From assembly GCA_016703425.1 (NCBI GenBank), contig JADJCA010000029.1, forward strand, positions 496,001-560,000: 64,000 bases of DNA, read 5' to 3'. The translations under genes and the position numbers were made by a program. The notes under the pieces are model-generated. The model did not search any database and was not told the DNA's origin. It worked only from the letters and a program-made list of their open reading frames with translations. The DNA is from Myxococcales bacterium. Its GTDB lineage: Bacteria; Myxococcota_A; Polyangia; Polyangiales; Polyangiaceae. Numbering within the stretch: the stretch's first letter is position 1; each line of letters begins with the position of its first letter. Shown one piece after another: positions 8,770 to 18,941 of this stretch.

Positions 8770-8947
8770 AGCGGGAGCGACATCCTATCCTCCTTCATGG
8801 GGTCCGCGCGCTTTCCCTCGTGCCAACCCGTGCCGCGGGCATGATCGCCGGCGCGTCGCCGTGCCTGCGTTTTGTCGACCCGATGCCTGAATCGTGCGCG
8901 CCGTGTGACAGAATAGTGACGGCACACGCCGTGCTTGCTCCGCCGCG

Positions 8948-9391
8948 ATGACGCTCCCCCCCTTTCGCAACGTCGTACTCACGGCTGCGCTGGCGCTCTT
9001 CGGGGCGAGCGCATCGGCGTGCGGCGTCGTCGGCGCCGGCGAGATCGGAAGCTGCGATCGGCGCGCCGTCGTGCAGAAGCCCAAGCCCTTCTGCCAGGAG
9101 ATCATCGAGACGGTGGCGCTGCGCGAGTTTCGTGAAGACTGCCAGAACCGTCTCGCGGGAAAATACGTCGACGGGACGTGCCCCCGCGAGAAGGCGCTCG
9201 GCGGCTGCGCCCAAGACGCCACCAACGAAGACGGCTCGCTGGTCGTCGAGTGGTTCTACGACACGAGCGGCGATCCGAAGGCAAAGCAATACCCGGCCGA
9301 GGACACGGCCAAGACCGTCGCCGACGTGAAGCGCTTCTGCGCCGACCGGAAGCGCTACGAACTGAGCAGCATGCACTTCGTGAGTCCGTAG
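8948..9391 (+). CDS. Small secreted Cys-rich lipoprotein, unknown function
   Basis: 147 residues. The N-terminal signal ends at a lipobox-like site (ALFGASASAC). The mature part has further cysteines spaced along the chain (GSCDRRAV, PFCQEIIE, EDCQNRLAG, DGTCPREK, GGCAQDAT, RFCADRKRY), suggesting several disulfides. Other recognisable stretches are DGSLVVEWFYDT and KTVADVKRFCADRKRYELSS. No family is recognised. It is divergent from ppk1 and convergent with the next gene. Confidence 0.65.
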   Translation: MTLPPFRNVVLTAALALFGASASACGVVGAGEIGSCDRRAVVQKPKPFCQEIIETVALREFREDCQNRLAGKYVDGTCPREKALGGCAQDATNEDGSLVVEWFYDTSGDPKAKQYPAEDTAKTVADVKRFCADRKRYELSSMHFVSP

Positions 9392-9420
9392 GGCGTCGGC
9401 ACGCGCCCACCGAGTGACGT

Positions 9421-9975
9421 CTAACTCACGCCGCCGCTCTGGACCTTGACGAGCTTCGGTCCGCCGCCTCGCGCCTTTTTCGGTCCGGCTTTCGCTCCGC
9501 TCTTCACCGGCGGCGGCGCCGCCATCGGCGCGGGAGCCACCTTCGCGACGCTCGCCTCCGTCGTGGGGGCCGGCGCGGGCGGCGGTGGTGGTGGCGGCGG
9601 CGCCGCGACGGCCGTCGCCATCGGCTCGCTCTTGGCCGCCGTCGTCTTCGCCGTGCTGTCACCACCACTCGTCGCGAGGGCCAGCATCCCAAGGGCGAGA
9701 CCCAACGCACCGGCCACCGCGAGCGCTTTCTTCGCGCGCGACATCTTCTGCCAAGGGCTCTGCATCGCGAGCGCGAAGTCGTCGACGTCCTCGCTCGCCT
9801 TGGCGCCGCCGTACGGCGCGAGCACGACCGGCGGCGGTGTGGACGACTTGAAACGCTCCGCGGCGGCGGCTTCCTCGGCCTTCTTCTGGGAGGCCCGAGC
9901 GTCTCGATCGATGGCGATCAGATCGATGAGGCCTGAGTTGTACGCTTCGCGGGTAGGCGTTTCCGTGGACGGCAT
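9421..9975 (-). CDS. Single-pass membrane protein with proline-rich periplasmic tail
   Basis: About 184 residues from the ATG at 9975 (MPSTETPTREAYNSGLIDLI); an ATG at 10041 would add 22 residues. A cytoplasmic segment of about 90 residues with an Ala/Glu-rich helix (RASQKKAEEAAAAERF) precedes one TM helix at about 103-122 (KALAVAGALGLALGMLALAT). A Pro/Ala run and a basic Gly-rich end follow (SGAKAGPKKARGGGPKLVKV). The layout recalls TonB-like or periplasm-spanning adaptor proteins but the TonB C-terminal domain is absent. Unknown function. Confidence 0.6.
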   Translation of the reverse strand: MPSTETPTREAYNSGLIDLIAIDRDARASQKKAEEAAAAERFKSSTPPPVVLAPYGGAKASEDVDDFALAMQSPWQKMSRAKKALAVAGALGLALGMLALATSGGDSTAKTTAAKSEPMATAVAAPPPPPPPPAPAPTTEASVAKVAPAPMAAPPPVKSGAKAGPKKARGGGPKLVKVQSGGVS

Positions 9976-10261
9976 GGGCTTCACGGGGCAAGGGCCGGGC
10001 CGCCCGCGGTGTTCCTCCTGCGTCGGATTTTTTCCAGTCAAGAGAGCCGCGCGGATGGAATGTCTTGGGGCTGCGTTCGAGCGGGCCCGGTTCGCCCCGT
10101 TCGGGGCCGATGTCGCCTATGGCCGCTGAGCCGCGATGGACCACGCAAAACCGATCGCCAGCGATCCACGGGGCGAGCCTTGACCCCACGCGCCCCGCCT
10201 GGGCGGACCGACTCGCGCCTGCGCGTTCCGCCTCGAGTTCGCCTACAATCGGTGGCCTTCG

Positions 10262-11446
10262 ATGCTTTCGCGCTGCTCTTCGGCCTTGCTCGCGCTCTCG
10301 GTGCTCGCCCTCGCCGGCTGTCCGGACTTCCGTGCCGGCGCCACCGAGGAGACCGACGCCGCTGCGCTCGTCGACGCCGGCGCGCCCGATGTGATCGTGC
10401 CCGACGAGCGCGCCAAGGGGCTCCTTCAGGTGCCGGATCTGCCCATGGTCAACTATCGCGGCGTTTGGGCTGTCAGCCCGAACCGCGTGGCCATCGTCGG
10501 CGACGAGACCATCCTCGACTACGTCGACGGTTCCTGGAACGTGACGGTCGTCGGCGGCTCAGAGCTCCACGGCGTCTGGGGCGACGGCGAATACATGTAC
10601 GCTGTCGGGACCTTCAAGCAAACGAACACCGGCGTCATCATGCTCAAGACGCGCAAGGATCGCACATGGGTGCAGCTTGCAACGGTTCCCCACGGCCTTC
10701 GAAGCGTCTGGGGTGAGGGCACGTTTCGCATGGCCTCGGGCCACGACGGCGTCGCCTACTTCGGTTACGAGAGGTCGCCCTTCAAGGAGGGCGTGCAGAA
10801 CGATCCCATCGCGGGAGCGCCGAACACGCTCTTTGCGCCGATCATGTCGTCCGTGGGCGGCAACTCGCGAAGCCACGTCATCGCCGCGGCGGGGCCTGGC
10901 GGCTGGTTCGGCTACGACGGCAAAAACTGGAAGGCCTTCGCCGAGAACGTCGACAAGACGCGCTCGTTTCGGTCCGTGTGGGGACCGCCGGGCGACGCCC
11001 TCGACGTCATCATCGGCGCCAATTACTACGGCCTCTGGCGGTTCAAAGGCGCGAAGGACGCGAACGGTAAGCCGATCCCCACGTCGATCCTCCACGAAGA
11101 ACGGAGCGATCCGCTTCGCGCCAACCAATTCATCAACGGCATTTGGGGCGCGAGCCAGCGCGACTTTCTCGCCGTGGGCACCGGCGGCCGACTCATCGTC
11201 TTTCGCGAGAAACCCGACAGCGACGGGGTGTCGATCTTGAAGACGGCCGCCGGCGCCCGCGACCTCTGGAGCATCTCGGGGACCAACTTCTCCGACGTGT
11301 GGATCGTCGGTGACGACGGCGTCGTGCTCCACGGCGCGGTGGAGTCGCCAGCCGGCGCCTATCGGCCCCTTGCGATGCGCTCGCGCTCGACGACCTCGGC
11401 GACGCGACGTCGACGATCCGCTTCGCGCGCCTGCTCCCACGCGTAG
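10262..11446 (+). CDS. Lipoprotein with beta-propeller-like repeats
   Basis: 394 residues. Signal peptide with lipobox at residues 16-20 (LALAGC), then an Asp/Ala linker. The rest consists of repeated short blades with W-G/D motifs: YRGVWAVSPNRVAIVGDETI, GSELHGVWGDGEYMYAVGTF, RSVWGEGTFRMASG, INGIWGASQRDFLAVGTGGR and DLWSISGTNFSDVWIVGDDG. This fits a surface-exposed propeller of the kind frequent in Polyangia. The last 30 residues (after VVLHGAVESPAGAYRPL) are Arg/Ser-rich and overlap the convergent effector gene by 88 bp. They may be an artefact of a missed stop or an indel. Confidence 0.75.
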   Translation: MLSRCSSALLALSVLALAGCPDFRAGATEETDAAALVDAGAPDVIVPDERAKGLLQVPDLPMVNYRGVWAVSPNRVAIVGDETILDYVDGSWNVTVVGGSELHGVWGDGEYMYAVGTFKQTNTGVIMLKTRKDRTWVQLATVPHGLRSVWGEGTFRMASGHDGVAYFGYERSPFKEGVQNDPIAGAPNTLFAPIMSSVGGNSRSHVIAAAGPGGWFGYDGKNWKAFAENVDKTRSFRSVWGPPGDALDVIIGANYYGLWRFKGAKDANGKPIPTSILHEERSDPLRANQFINGIWGASQRDFLAVGTGGRLIVFREKPDSDGVSILKTAAGARDLWSISGTNFSDVWIVGDDGVVLHGAVESPAGAYRPLAMRSRSTTSATRRRRSASRACSHA

Positions 11447-12336
11447 GTCCACTCGAGGATCGAGCCAGGCCGGCCCGCCGCCTTTTCGGCTGCGATGTAG
11501 GCGGCAAAATCGCGCGCGTCTTGGGCGTTTCGTTCCCACGCGCTCCGCGCTTCGCTGGCGAAGGCACGCTTCACCGCGTCGACGGCCCAGCTCGGTACGT
11601 CGTAGTAGTGCCCGTCGTTCCGCGCGAAGCGACGGCGTCGGCTGTGGGCGGCGCGGCGCTTCACGATGTCTTCGCTGGGCGGCCCTTGCAGCGGTGCAGC
11701 GCCTGCCGCTTCGGCCCCGGCCCAGGAGACGAGCCAACCTCTGCCGTCGCGCACTTCGGAACCGGGCATGTCGGTGGTGCACGTCTCGGACGCCCTCTTG
11801 GCTCGCGTGGCGGCAACGGACCGGCGTCCTTCGGGCCGAGCCCGTCGAGGAATCGATCCAGCTTGGCGAAGTCCTCGGCCCTCGGGATCGCCTTGCGCAT
11901 GACGCCGTCGTCAGGCGTGCCCAGGAAAGGCGTACGTCGCCCGTGCGTCTGAACGTGGCGGAATCGTCTCCGTTCCCGGGTGATATGTAGAGCCCGGGTT
12001 GCCACTCGGATGGTTGTGGAACCGCAACTTGTCGCCGGGACGGAGCGGATCCACGCCGCCCCGGTCCAGTTGCGTCGTCACGTAGAGTCCCTTCGCGTCG
12101 CGGAAGATGCCGTATTCGACGCCCATGCGGCTCAGGTAGTCGAGCAGGCCGCTCTTGCCTCCTGGCGGCAGGCGAATGGCGTCCCCGGCCTGCAAGCGGT
12201 CAATGGCTTTCTTCAGCTCGGGATCAAGTTTCGAGGCCGAGCACGTCGTGCAACCCAGCGGCTCCTCGATGCGAGGTCCGCCGTTGTGGCCGATGCCTGG
12301 CTCCCCCGCGTTTGTCGTTCCCGCGTCGCCGCTCAC
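11359..12336 (-). CDS. Putative PAAR-linked effector with HNHPSG motif, interrupted by two compensating frameshifts
   Basis: The GTG at 12336 overlaps the PAAR gene stop (GTGA), and the stop is at 11359. The first 140 residues read cleanly: SGDAGTTNAGEPGIGHNGGP, ELKKAIDRLQAGDAIRLPPG, GKSGLLDYLSRMGVEYGIFR and KLRFHNHPSGNPGS. The HNHPSG followed later by PPRSDARA resembles the HxHP...SxxD metal site of JAB/RadC-like domains, with Glu in GVEYGIF as a possible partner. The frame then breaks near 11918 (an extra G in GGG restores FPGTPDDGVMRKAIPRAEDF) and returns near 11790. The C-terminal 130 residues (DGHYYDVPSWAVDAVKRAFA, GSILEWTYAWEQAREADRRR) are basic and helical. Position and coupling suggest a type VI-delivered effector; the toxic activity is inferred. 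Confidence 0.5.
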
Positions 12337-13106
12337 GACGCACCGCTCATGCCGACGGCGCGAGCCACCTCCGCGGGCATCGCGCCGCGGCCGACGTCGA
12401 GCGCCGCCGAGACACCTCGCATCAAAGCTTCGACGCTGGGCCCTCCTTTCGGCGCGACGGGACGACTCCCGCTCGGCGGCGGAATCGTCTCTCGCGCGCC
12501 GGCTGCCCCGCCGCCCAACGACCCAACGAAGGTGCGGGCGGCGCCGGCCACCACGACGCCCTTGCAGCGCGACGCGTCGCCGACGCGCGAGAGCGGCTGA
12601 CCGTTGACGTACACGGTCGCGCTGCCCTCCATGAGCACGTGAGGCTGCTTGTGAACGTTCGGGTCGACGTTGGCGCGCGCGGCGGCCTTCCCTTCGATGA
12701 AGACGTTGGGTGAGCCCGCCACGATCGTGCTGCAACCGCTCGAAGCGCCACCGCTCGCTCCGCCACCGCCAGCGCCGCGCGCTCCGCCACCAACGTGCCC
12801 GTGCTTCGAAGGTCCGCCGCCTCCCGCGTTGCCGTGTCCCAGCGCAGATCCAACGAGCGCTCCGACGACCGGCAGCGCGCTGCGGCCGACGGCGGCGATG
12901 ATGCCGACGATGCCTCCGTGGGCCCCGGCGCGACCGCCGGCGTGGCCGACGGGATCGCCGATGCGCGCCGCCGCCGGTAGAGATGGCCCGCCCGCCGCGC
13001 TCTCCTCTTCTTCGTCGTCAGGACCAAGGGGGAGGAGGTCCGGGAGTGAAGCGAGAAACGACTCGAGGTCGAAGAGCGCGGCGGGCTGGGCCATGACCCA
13101 CGTCAC
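12333..13106 (-). CDS. PAAR-repeat protein (type VI secretion spike-tip type)
   Basis: 257 residues; a start at residue 5 (MAQPAALFDLESFL) is also possible. After an acidic 50-residue leader come PAAR-like elements: RIGDPVGHAGG, a Gly/Ala hydrophobic stretch (VGIIAAVGRSALPVVGALVG), STIVAGSPNVFIEGKAAARA, HVLMEGSATVYVNGQPLSRV and GDASRCKGVVVAGAARTFVG. PAAR proteins cap the VgrG spike and carry effectors. The downstream gene overlaps by 4 bp and encodes the likely cargo. No vgrG, hcp or sheath gene is in the window, so this is an orphan delivery module. Confidence 0.8.
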   Translation of the reverse strand: MTWVMAQPAALFDLESFLASLPDLLPLGPDDEEEESAAGGPSLPAAARIGDPVGHAGGRAGAHGGIVGIIAAVGRSALPVVGALVGSALGHGNAGGGGPSKHGHVGGGARGAGGGGASGGASSGCSTIVAGSPNVFIEGKAAARANVDPNVHKQPHVLMEGSATVYVNGQPLSRVGDASRCKGVVVAGAARTFVGSLGGGAAGARETIPPPSGSRPVAPKGGPSVEALMRGVSAALDVGRGAMPAEVARAVGMSGAS

Positions 13107-13363
13107 TGCACTCCGCGGGCCGCGCCGCTACGTGCCTAAAAGCCCTCGCGAACAGGGAGTGATCGGCGCGCGCATAGGTGACGACGTACCGGCTTTTGCC
13201 TGTGCTTTGCACGGATTGGCGACGCTTCGCCGCGATGCTCTCACCGATCACCCTTCCTTCGTGAGCGAGCTCGAACGCTTGCGAGGGATGCTCCCGCCGA
13301 TCATGTGCGAGTCATCTGCCTCGGGCCCTGAATCGCGCCCGAGCCACCCGCGTCTTGTGTCCC

Positions 13364-15877
13364 ATGACCAAGTCGTTCCTATCCACGTTCACCCTCGCCG
13401 TCGCGGCGACGCTTCATCTCGGTTGCGAAAGCGCGGATGGAAGCGCGACGGCGCGCGTCGATGAGGTTCACGGGGCGGCCACCTTCGAGCGGGGTTGCGA
13501 CGGCGTCCTTTCGGGGTCCTGCGATCGCGGTTGCCGGAGCGACACCGATTGCGCTCATGGAGCGCGGTGCGAGCTCACGCGCGAGGGCGAATTCTACCGC
13601 GGCCGCTGCGTCGCGTTCGCGCCGGTGGCCGCCGACGAAGTCATCACGCCTGTGACCCCCGAACCATCTCCGCCGATTCGCGCCGACGTGGCCTGGGAGC
13701 GCGACGCCGGCGCCATGCCCGTTGACGCGGCGCCGCTCAGCATCGTCGACGCAGCGACGCCCGGCTACATCGACGCGGCTGTGCCGACCGTCGACGCCGC
13801 CCTTCCGCCGGTCACGGCGCCGTCGTGTGCCAACGGCTCCTGGGAGCGGCTCCCATCGAAGCTTCGGAGCAATCACACGGCCCTCGCCGTTGGCTCCAAC
13901 GTGTTTCTCTTCGGCGGCTATGACGGCGACAGCGCGTCGGTGCTGCGGGCGTCGCTCTACGATCCGAAGTCCGGCGTCGAAACGCCGCTGCCAAAGGGCG
14001 GGCCCGACGTGTCGTACTGCGAGAGTGCGAGCTACCTGGAAGCCGAAGCCCTCGTTTTGATCATGTGCGGCGGGGCAGCGTACCGGTTCGATCTCACGGC
14101 CAACCAGTGGCGCGCGTCGGCCAAGACGAGGGTTCACGAGCGCGCCCTCAGCGGCGATCCCTACGTCGTCTACGTACCCACGGCGCACGGCGTCTTTCTT
14201 TGGAACCCGTCGACCCGGACCGGTGCCGACTACGACGCGCGCACCGACGTCTTCACGGCCACGCCTTCGCTCGGCGCCCCGCCCGCGAGTTGCTGCGGCG
14301 CCGGCGCGTTCGGCGACGGGAGCGTCTACCTCTGGGGTGGTCACGGCGGCTGGGGTGCAGCGGCTCACTCGGAAGGTGCGCGGCTCGATCTCGCGACGAT
14401 GACTTGGTCGCCCCTACCGACGGTCAACGCGCCGGCACCGCGGCGACTCGCTTCGCTCGGCTTCGTCGCTGGCCGGCTCATGGTGCTCGGAGGCAACGAG
14501 GCCGCGTTCGACCCAACGGCGGGCGCTTGGAGCGCAGCGCCCCCTTCGGGGCTCCCGACCGCCACCTCCGACCAAAAGGTCCTTGTGGCGGGGTCGACGC
14601 TCGTCGTCGTTCCCAACGGCACTTCTGGCGCAATGAAGCTCTCCATCTACGACGCCCAAGCGAACACGTGGTCGGCGGCGACAACGGCCGACGCGCCCCG
14701 CGATCGCCGCTGGCACGCCGCCGCGTTGGTGGGCGACGAGGTCGTCGTGCACGGTGGTGTTCAATACGGCACGCCGAGCCGGTCGATGTTCGACGACGGC
14801 TACCACTTCGCGTATTCGCTCGCCGCGGGCACCTGGCGTCATGGGGAAGGAGAGGGGCCCGTCTTCAGCTCGAGCGCCAGCACGACGGGTGGCCCTACGA
14901 CCGCCGTCTGGTCCGAGCGGAACAAGCGCGTCATTGCGTGGGGCGGCGGGACGGGCTCGTTCTCGGGCGGTCAATTCGACCCGGTCACCAAGACGTGGAC
15001 AAAGATCTCGATGGTGAACGCGCCCACAGGAGGCTGGTACCCGGTGTCGGTGTGGACTGGCTCGAAGATGCTCGTGCACGCCTACGACGGCGCCAAGGGC
15101 GGACCGCTCATGGGCGCCGCCTACGATCCGGTGACCGATGTCTGGACGCCCTGGTGGAAGGGGCCTTCCGTCACGGCGACGGTGGCGCCGCTCTTCGCCG
15201 CGGTCGGCACCAAGGCCGTCACATGGTCGGGCTCCGGGTTCTGGCTCTCACCCGCGGCCACGGGGACGATCGTGGATGCAGCCTTGAGGTCCGTGCCCGT
15301 CTCACCGCTGGCAGGGCCCGGTGCCGTGGAGGCCTCCTCGACGTCGCTCGTGCCCATCGGCGGCTCGCGACTCGCCGTATGGGGCGGCAACCGAGACGCC
15401 AAGCCGGGCACGCTTGGCGGCTACGTCAACGACGGCTTCATCTTCGACACCACGTCGAACAGCTGGTCCAAGATGAGCGGTGTGGGCGCGCCCGACGCGC
15501 GCGTGGGCCACGGGATGGCCTGGACCGGCAGCGAACTGTTCGTATGGGGTGGCCACGGCGCCGACGGGGAGTACCGCGGCGACGGTGCGCTCTACAACCC
15601 AGCGACGGATACGTGGCGCCCAGTAGCGTCCTTGGGCGCACCGTCGGCGCGCACGCTTCCCCTCACCGTATGGACGGGCCATCGCGTGATCGTCTGGGGC
15701 ACCGGCGCTTCGGGGGCTTCGTACGATCCGGCCACAGACACATGGCATTGCATGCCTAGCGAGGGCGCGCTTCCGGGGCGCCACTACCGTCCGCTCGGCA
15801 TCTGGACCGGCTCCGAGTTGGTCGTCATGGGCGGCGTCAACGGCCCCACCAACACGGTGGCGATCTATCGACCCTGA
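13364..15877 (+). CDS. Large kelch-repeat lipoprotein, 837 aa
   Basis: ATG at 13364 chosen because a classic lipoprotein signal follows (lipobox HLGC, Cys at residue 21); the frame is open from a TTG at 13355. A Cys-rich segment (GCDGVLSGSCDRGCRSDTDC) and an Asp/Ala/Pro linker precede at least ten kelch-type blades: NVFLFGGYDGDSASVLRASL, GSVYLWGGHGGWG, GRLMVLGGNEAAFDPTAGAW, DEVVVHGGVQYG, ELFVWGGHGADGEYRGDGAL and ELVVMGGVNGPTNTVAIY. These should form one or two beta-propellers displayed on the outer surface. Function unknown; carbohydrate or adhesion roles are common for such proteins. Confidence 0.85.
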   Translation: MTKSFLSTFTLAVAATLHLGCESADGSATARVDEVHGAATFERGCDGVLSGSCDRGCRSDTDCAHGARCELTREGEFYRGRCVAFAPVAADEVITPVTPEPSPPIRADVAWERDAGAMPVDAAPLSIVDAATPGYIDAAVPTVDAALPPVTAPSCANGSWERLPSKLRSNHTALAVGSNVFLFGGYDGDSASVLRASLYDPKSGVETPLPKGGPDVSYCESASYLEAEALVLIMCGGAAYRFDLTANQWRASAKTRVHERALSGDPYVVYVPTAHGVFLWNPSTRTGADYDARTDVFTATPSLGAPPASCCGAGAFGDGSVYLWGGHGGWGAAAHSEGARLDLATMTWSPLPTVNAPAPRRLASLGFVAGRLMVLGGNEAAFDPTAGAWSAAPPSGLPTATSDQKVLVAGSTLVVVPNGTSGAMKLSIYDAQANTWSAATTADAPRDRRWHAAALVGDEVVVHGGVQYGTPSRSMFDDGYHFAYSLAAGTWRHGEGEGPVFSSSASTTGGPTTAVWSERNKRVIAWGGGTGSFSGGQFDPVTKTWTKISMVNAPTGGWYPVSVWTGSKMLVHAYDGAKGGPLMGAAYDPVTDVWTPWWKGPSVTATVAPLFAAVGTKAVTWSGSGFWLSPAATGTIVDAALRSVPVSPLAGPGAVEASSTSLVPIGGSRLAVWGGNRDAKPGTLGGYVNDGFIFDTTSNSWSKMSGVGAPDARVGHGMAWTGSELFVWGGHGADGEYRGDGALYNPATDTWRPVASLGAPSARTLPLTVWTGHRVIVWGTGASGASYDPATDTWHCMPSEGALPGRHYRPLGIWTGSELVVMGGVNGPTNTVAIYRP

Positions 15878-15958
15878 CGCGCGGCGTAGAGACGCAGGTC
15901 CCGTCAATTCCCGCTCCTTCGCCTCGCGGCGCTGGCCGATTCGTGTCAGCCTCGGGGC

Positions 15959-17830
15959 GTGGAAAAGCGCATTGCGCGGCGCGAGTTCGTGGTCGGAGCG
16001 GTGGCGAGCGTCGTGTACGTCGCTTGCGGCGAAGGCGCTCGCGGCACCACCTCCGAGGCCCCCAAGGCGCGGGCCGATGCGGGCGCCGATGCGCCGTCCG
16101 ACGCGCCCGGCGAAGCGGCCTTTCGCGCTTCTCCAACCTCGTCACCGGAAGACAGCGATCGCGTCTTCCCGCAGGGGCTCGCGTCCGGCGATCCGCGTCC
16201 CGATCGCGTGATCCTCTGGTGTCGCGTCGAGCCGGGCGAGGTGGGCAAGGCGGCCACCGACGACGTCACCGTCGACTTCGTCGTGGCGAAGGACGAAGCG
16301 CTCTTGGACGTCGTCGCCCACGGCAGCGTGGTGGCCCAGGCCGACGCCGACCACACCGTTCGCGTCTCGCCCACGGGGCTCGAACCGGGGCGCTTTTACT
16401 ACTACCGCTTCGAGGTGCAGCAGAAGACGACGCGCGTCGCGCGAACCAAGACAGCGCCGCCGGAGACCGCCGACGTCGCTATCAACCTCGCGTTTTGCGC
16501 CTGCCAAGATCGCATCGGGCGCTATTGGCACTCGTGGCAATCGCTCCTCGATCAAGCTGGAGAGCTCGACTTCATCCTCTTCCTCGGCGACTACATCTAC
16601 GAGAGCGTGAACGACGCGCGCTTTCAGTCGTCGGTGCCGGGGCGCGACATCACGCTCCCCGACGGTCTCGACACGTCGGAGGCGCAAGACGGCTCGCGGC
16701 TCGCCGCCGGCACGCTCGCCGACTACCGTGCGCTCTACAAGGCGTACCGCGCCGATCCGCTGCTCAAGGAAGTGCACCGGCGCTTTCCCTTCGTCGTCAT
16801 CTGGGACGATCACGAGTTTGCCGACGACTGCTGGCAGGATCACTCCACGAGCTACAACGAGCTCGACCCGGTCACCAAAGCCTTCACGTCGGAGCAGAAC
16901 ACGGCGCGGAGGCAGGCCGCCAACCGCGCCTTCTCCGAGTACCAGCCCGTTGAGATTGTCTACACGCGGGGGGCGCCCTTCCCCGACGACATCAAGATCT
17001 ACCGGCAGCTCCGCTTCGGGGCGCACGTCGATCTCTTCCTCACCGATCAAAGGCTCTACCGCGACGATCACCTGATCCCCGAAGGCCCCGCTGACGCTGC
17101 CATCGGAAAGCTCACCGCCAACAGCTCCATCGGCTCGCGCTACTTCGTTCGGAAGTCGGCCTTTGATCCTCGTGAGTCGTCGGCCAAGCCGACGCTCCTC
17201 GGCACCACGCAGAAGGCGTGGTTGACCGACGCGATCAAGAAGTCCACCACCACGTGGCAGGTCTGGGCCAACGAAGTCCAAATGTGGCAGATGGCGCTGA
17301 CGCTCTCCCAGCTGCCGGGCATGCCGCCCGCGTTCACGTACACGGTCTACGTGAACACCGATCAATGGGACGGTTTTCGCAGCGAGCGCGCGGAGATCCT
17401 CTCGCAACTCACCACCAAGAACTTGCTCGTATTGACCGGCGACATCCATGCCTTCTTCGCCTCGGAGCTGCGCGTCGACTTCGACAACCCATCGTCAAAG
17501 TCCTGCGGCATCGAGTTCGTGACGGCGGGCATTTCTTCCGCTTCCCTAAAGACGCTCGTCGACAAGACGGTGCCACCGGGCTCGACGCTCCGGCCCGTCG
17601 CCGAAGCTTGGGCTGCCGGCGCCGACGCGGCGCTCAAGGGGACGAACCCTCACCTGCGGTTCGCCGCGAGCGACGCGTACGGGTATGCGCTCGCCACCAT
17701 CGACAAGTCACAGGTCGAGGTCACCTTCGTACGCCTCGCTGTGCCGCCCACGGATCCGACCTTCGCCGGCTCTGTTGGCAAGCAGAAGTTTCGCAGCCTC
17801 ACCGGCACCAAGATCATCGAGGTATTGTGA
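15959..17830 (+). CDS. phoD: PhoD-family alkaline phosphatase/phosphodiesterase
   Basis: 623 residues from a GTG. The N-terminus has a twin-arginine-like motif (ARREFVVGAVASVVYVAC) that also contains a lipobox Cys, so the enzyme is probably Tat-exported and lipidated. An Asp/Ala linker leads to the PhoD N-terminal domain (VFPQGLASGDPRPDRVILWC). The metallophosphatase domain follows, with metal-binding motifs LDFILFLGDYIYE, VVIWDDHEFADDCWQD and LLVLTGDIHAFFASEL. PhoD hydrolyses phosphomono- or diesters using Fe/Ca. Length fits the family plus linker. It stands alone after the kelch gene. Confidence 0.92.
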   Translation: MEKRIARREFVVGAVASVVYVACGEGARGTTSEAPKARADAGADAPSDAPGEAAFRASPTSSPEDSDRVFPQGLASGDPRPDRVILWCRVEPGEVGKAATDDVTVDFVVAKDEALLDVVAHGSVVAQADADHTVRVSPTGLEPGRFYYYRFEVQQKTTRVARTKTAPPETADVAINLAFCACQDRIGRYWHSWQSLLDQAGELDFILFLGDYIYESVNDARFQSSVPGRDITLPDGLDTSEAQDGSRLAAGTLADYRALYKAYRADPLLKEVHRRFPFVVIWDDHEFADDCWQDHSTSYNELDPVTKAFTSEQNTARRQAANRAFSEYQPVEIVYTRGAPFPDDIKIYRQLRFGAHVDLFLTDQRLYRDDHLIPEGPADAAIGKLTANSSIGSRYFVRKSAFDPRESSAKPTLLGTTQKAWLTDAIKKSTTTWQVWANEVQMWQMALTLSQLPGMPPAFTYTVYVNTDQWDGFRSERAEILSQLTTKNLLVLTGDIHAFFASELRVDFDNPSSKSCGIEFVTAGISSASLKTLVDKTVPPGSTLRPVAEAWAAGADAALKGTNPHLRFAASDAYGYALATIDKSQVEVTFVRLAVPPTDPTFAGSVGKQKFRSLTGTKIIEVL

Positions 17831-17846
17831 CCGCCGAACCCAGGCG

Positions 17847-18881
<1,035 letters not shown>

Positions 18882-18941
18882 TCGCGCCGCTCCCTTAAGG
18901 AACGACGCGCGCCGGACCCTGCGGCCCGGTGGCGGTCGCCG

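Noticed and set aside
8921..8935. Possible sigma-54 site (GGCAC-N7-TGCT pattern) before the 8948 gene
   Set aside because: GG-N10-GC spacing fits, but the -12 box is imperfect and the start would be almost leaderless. Chance matches are common at this GC content.
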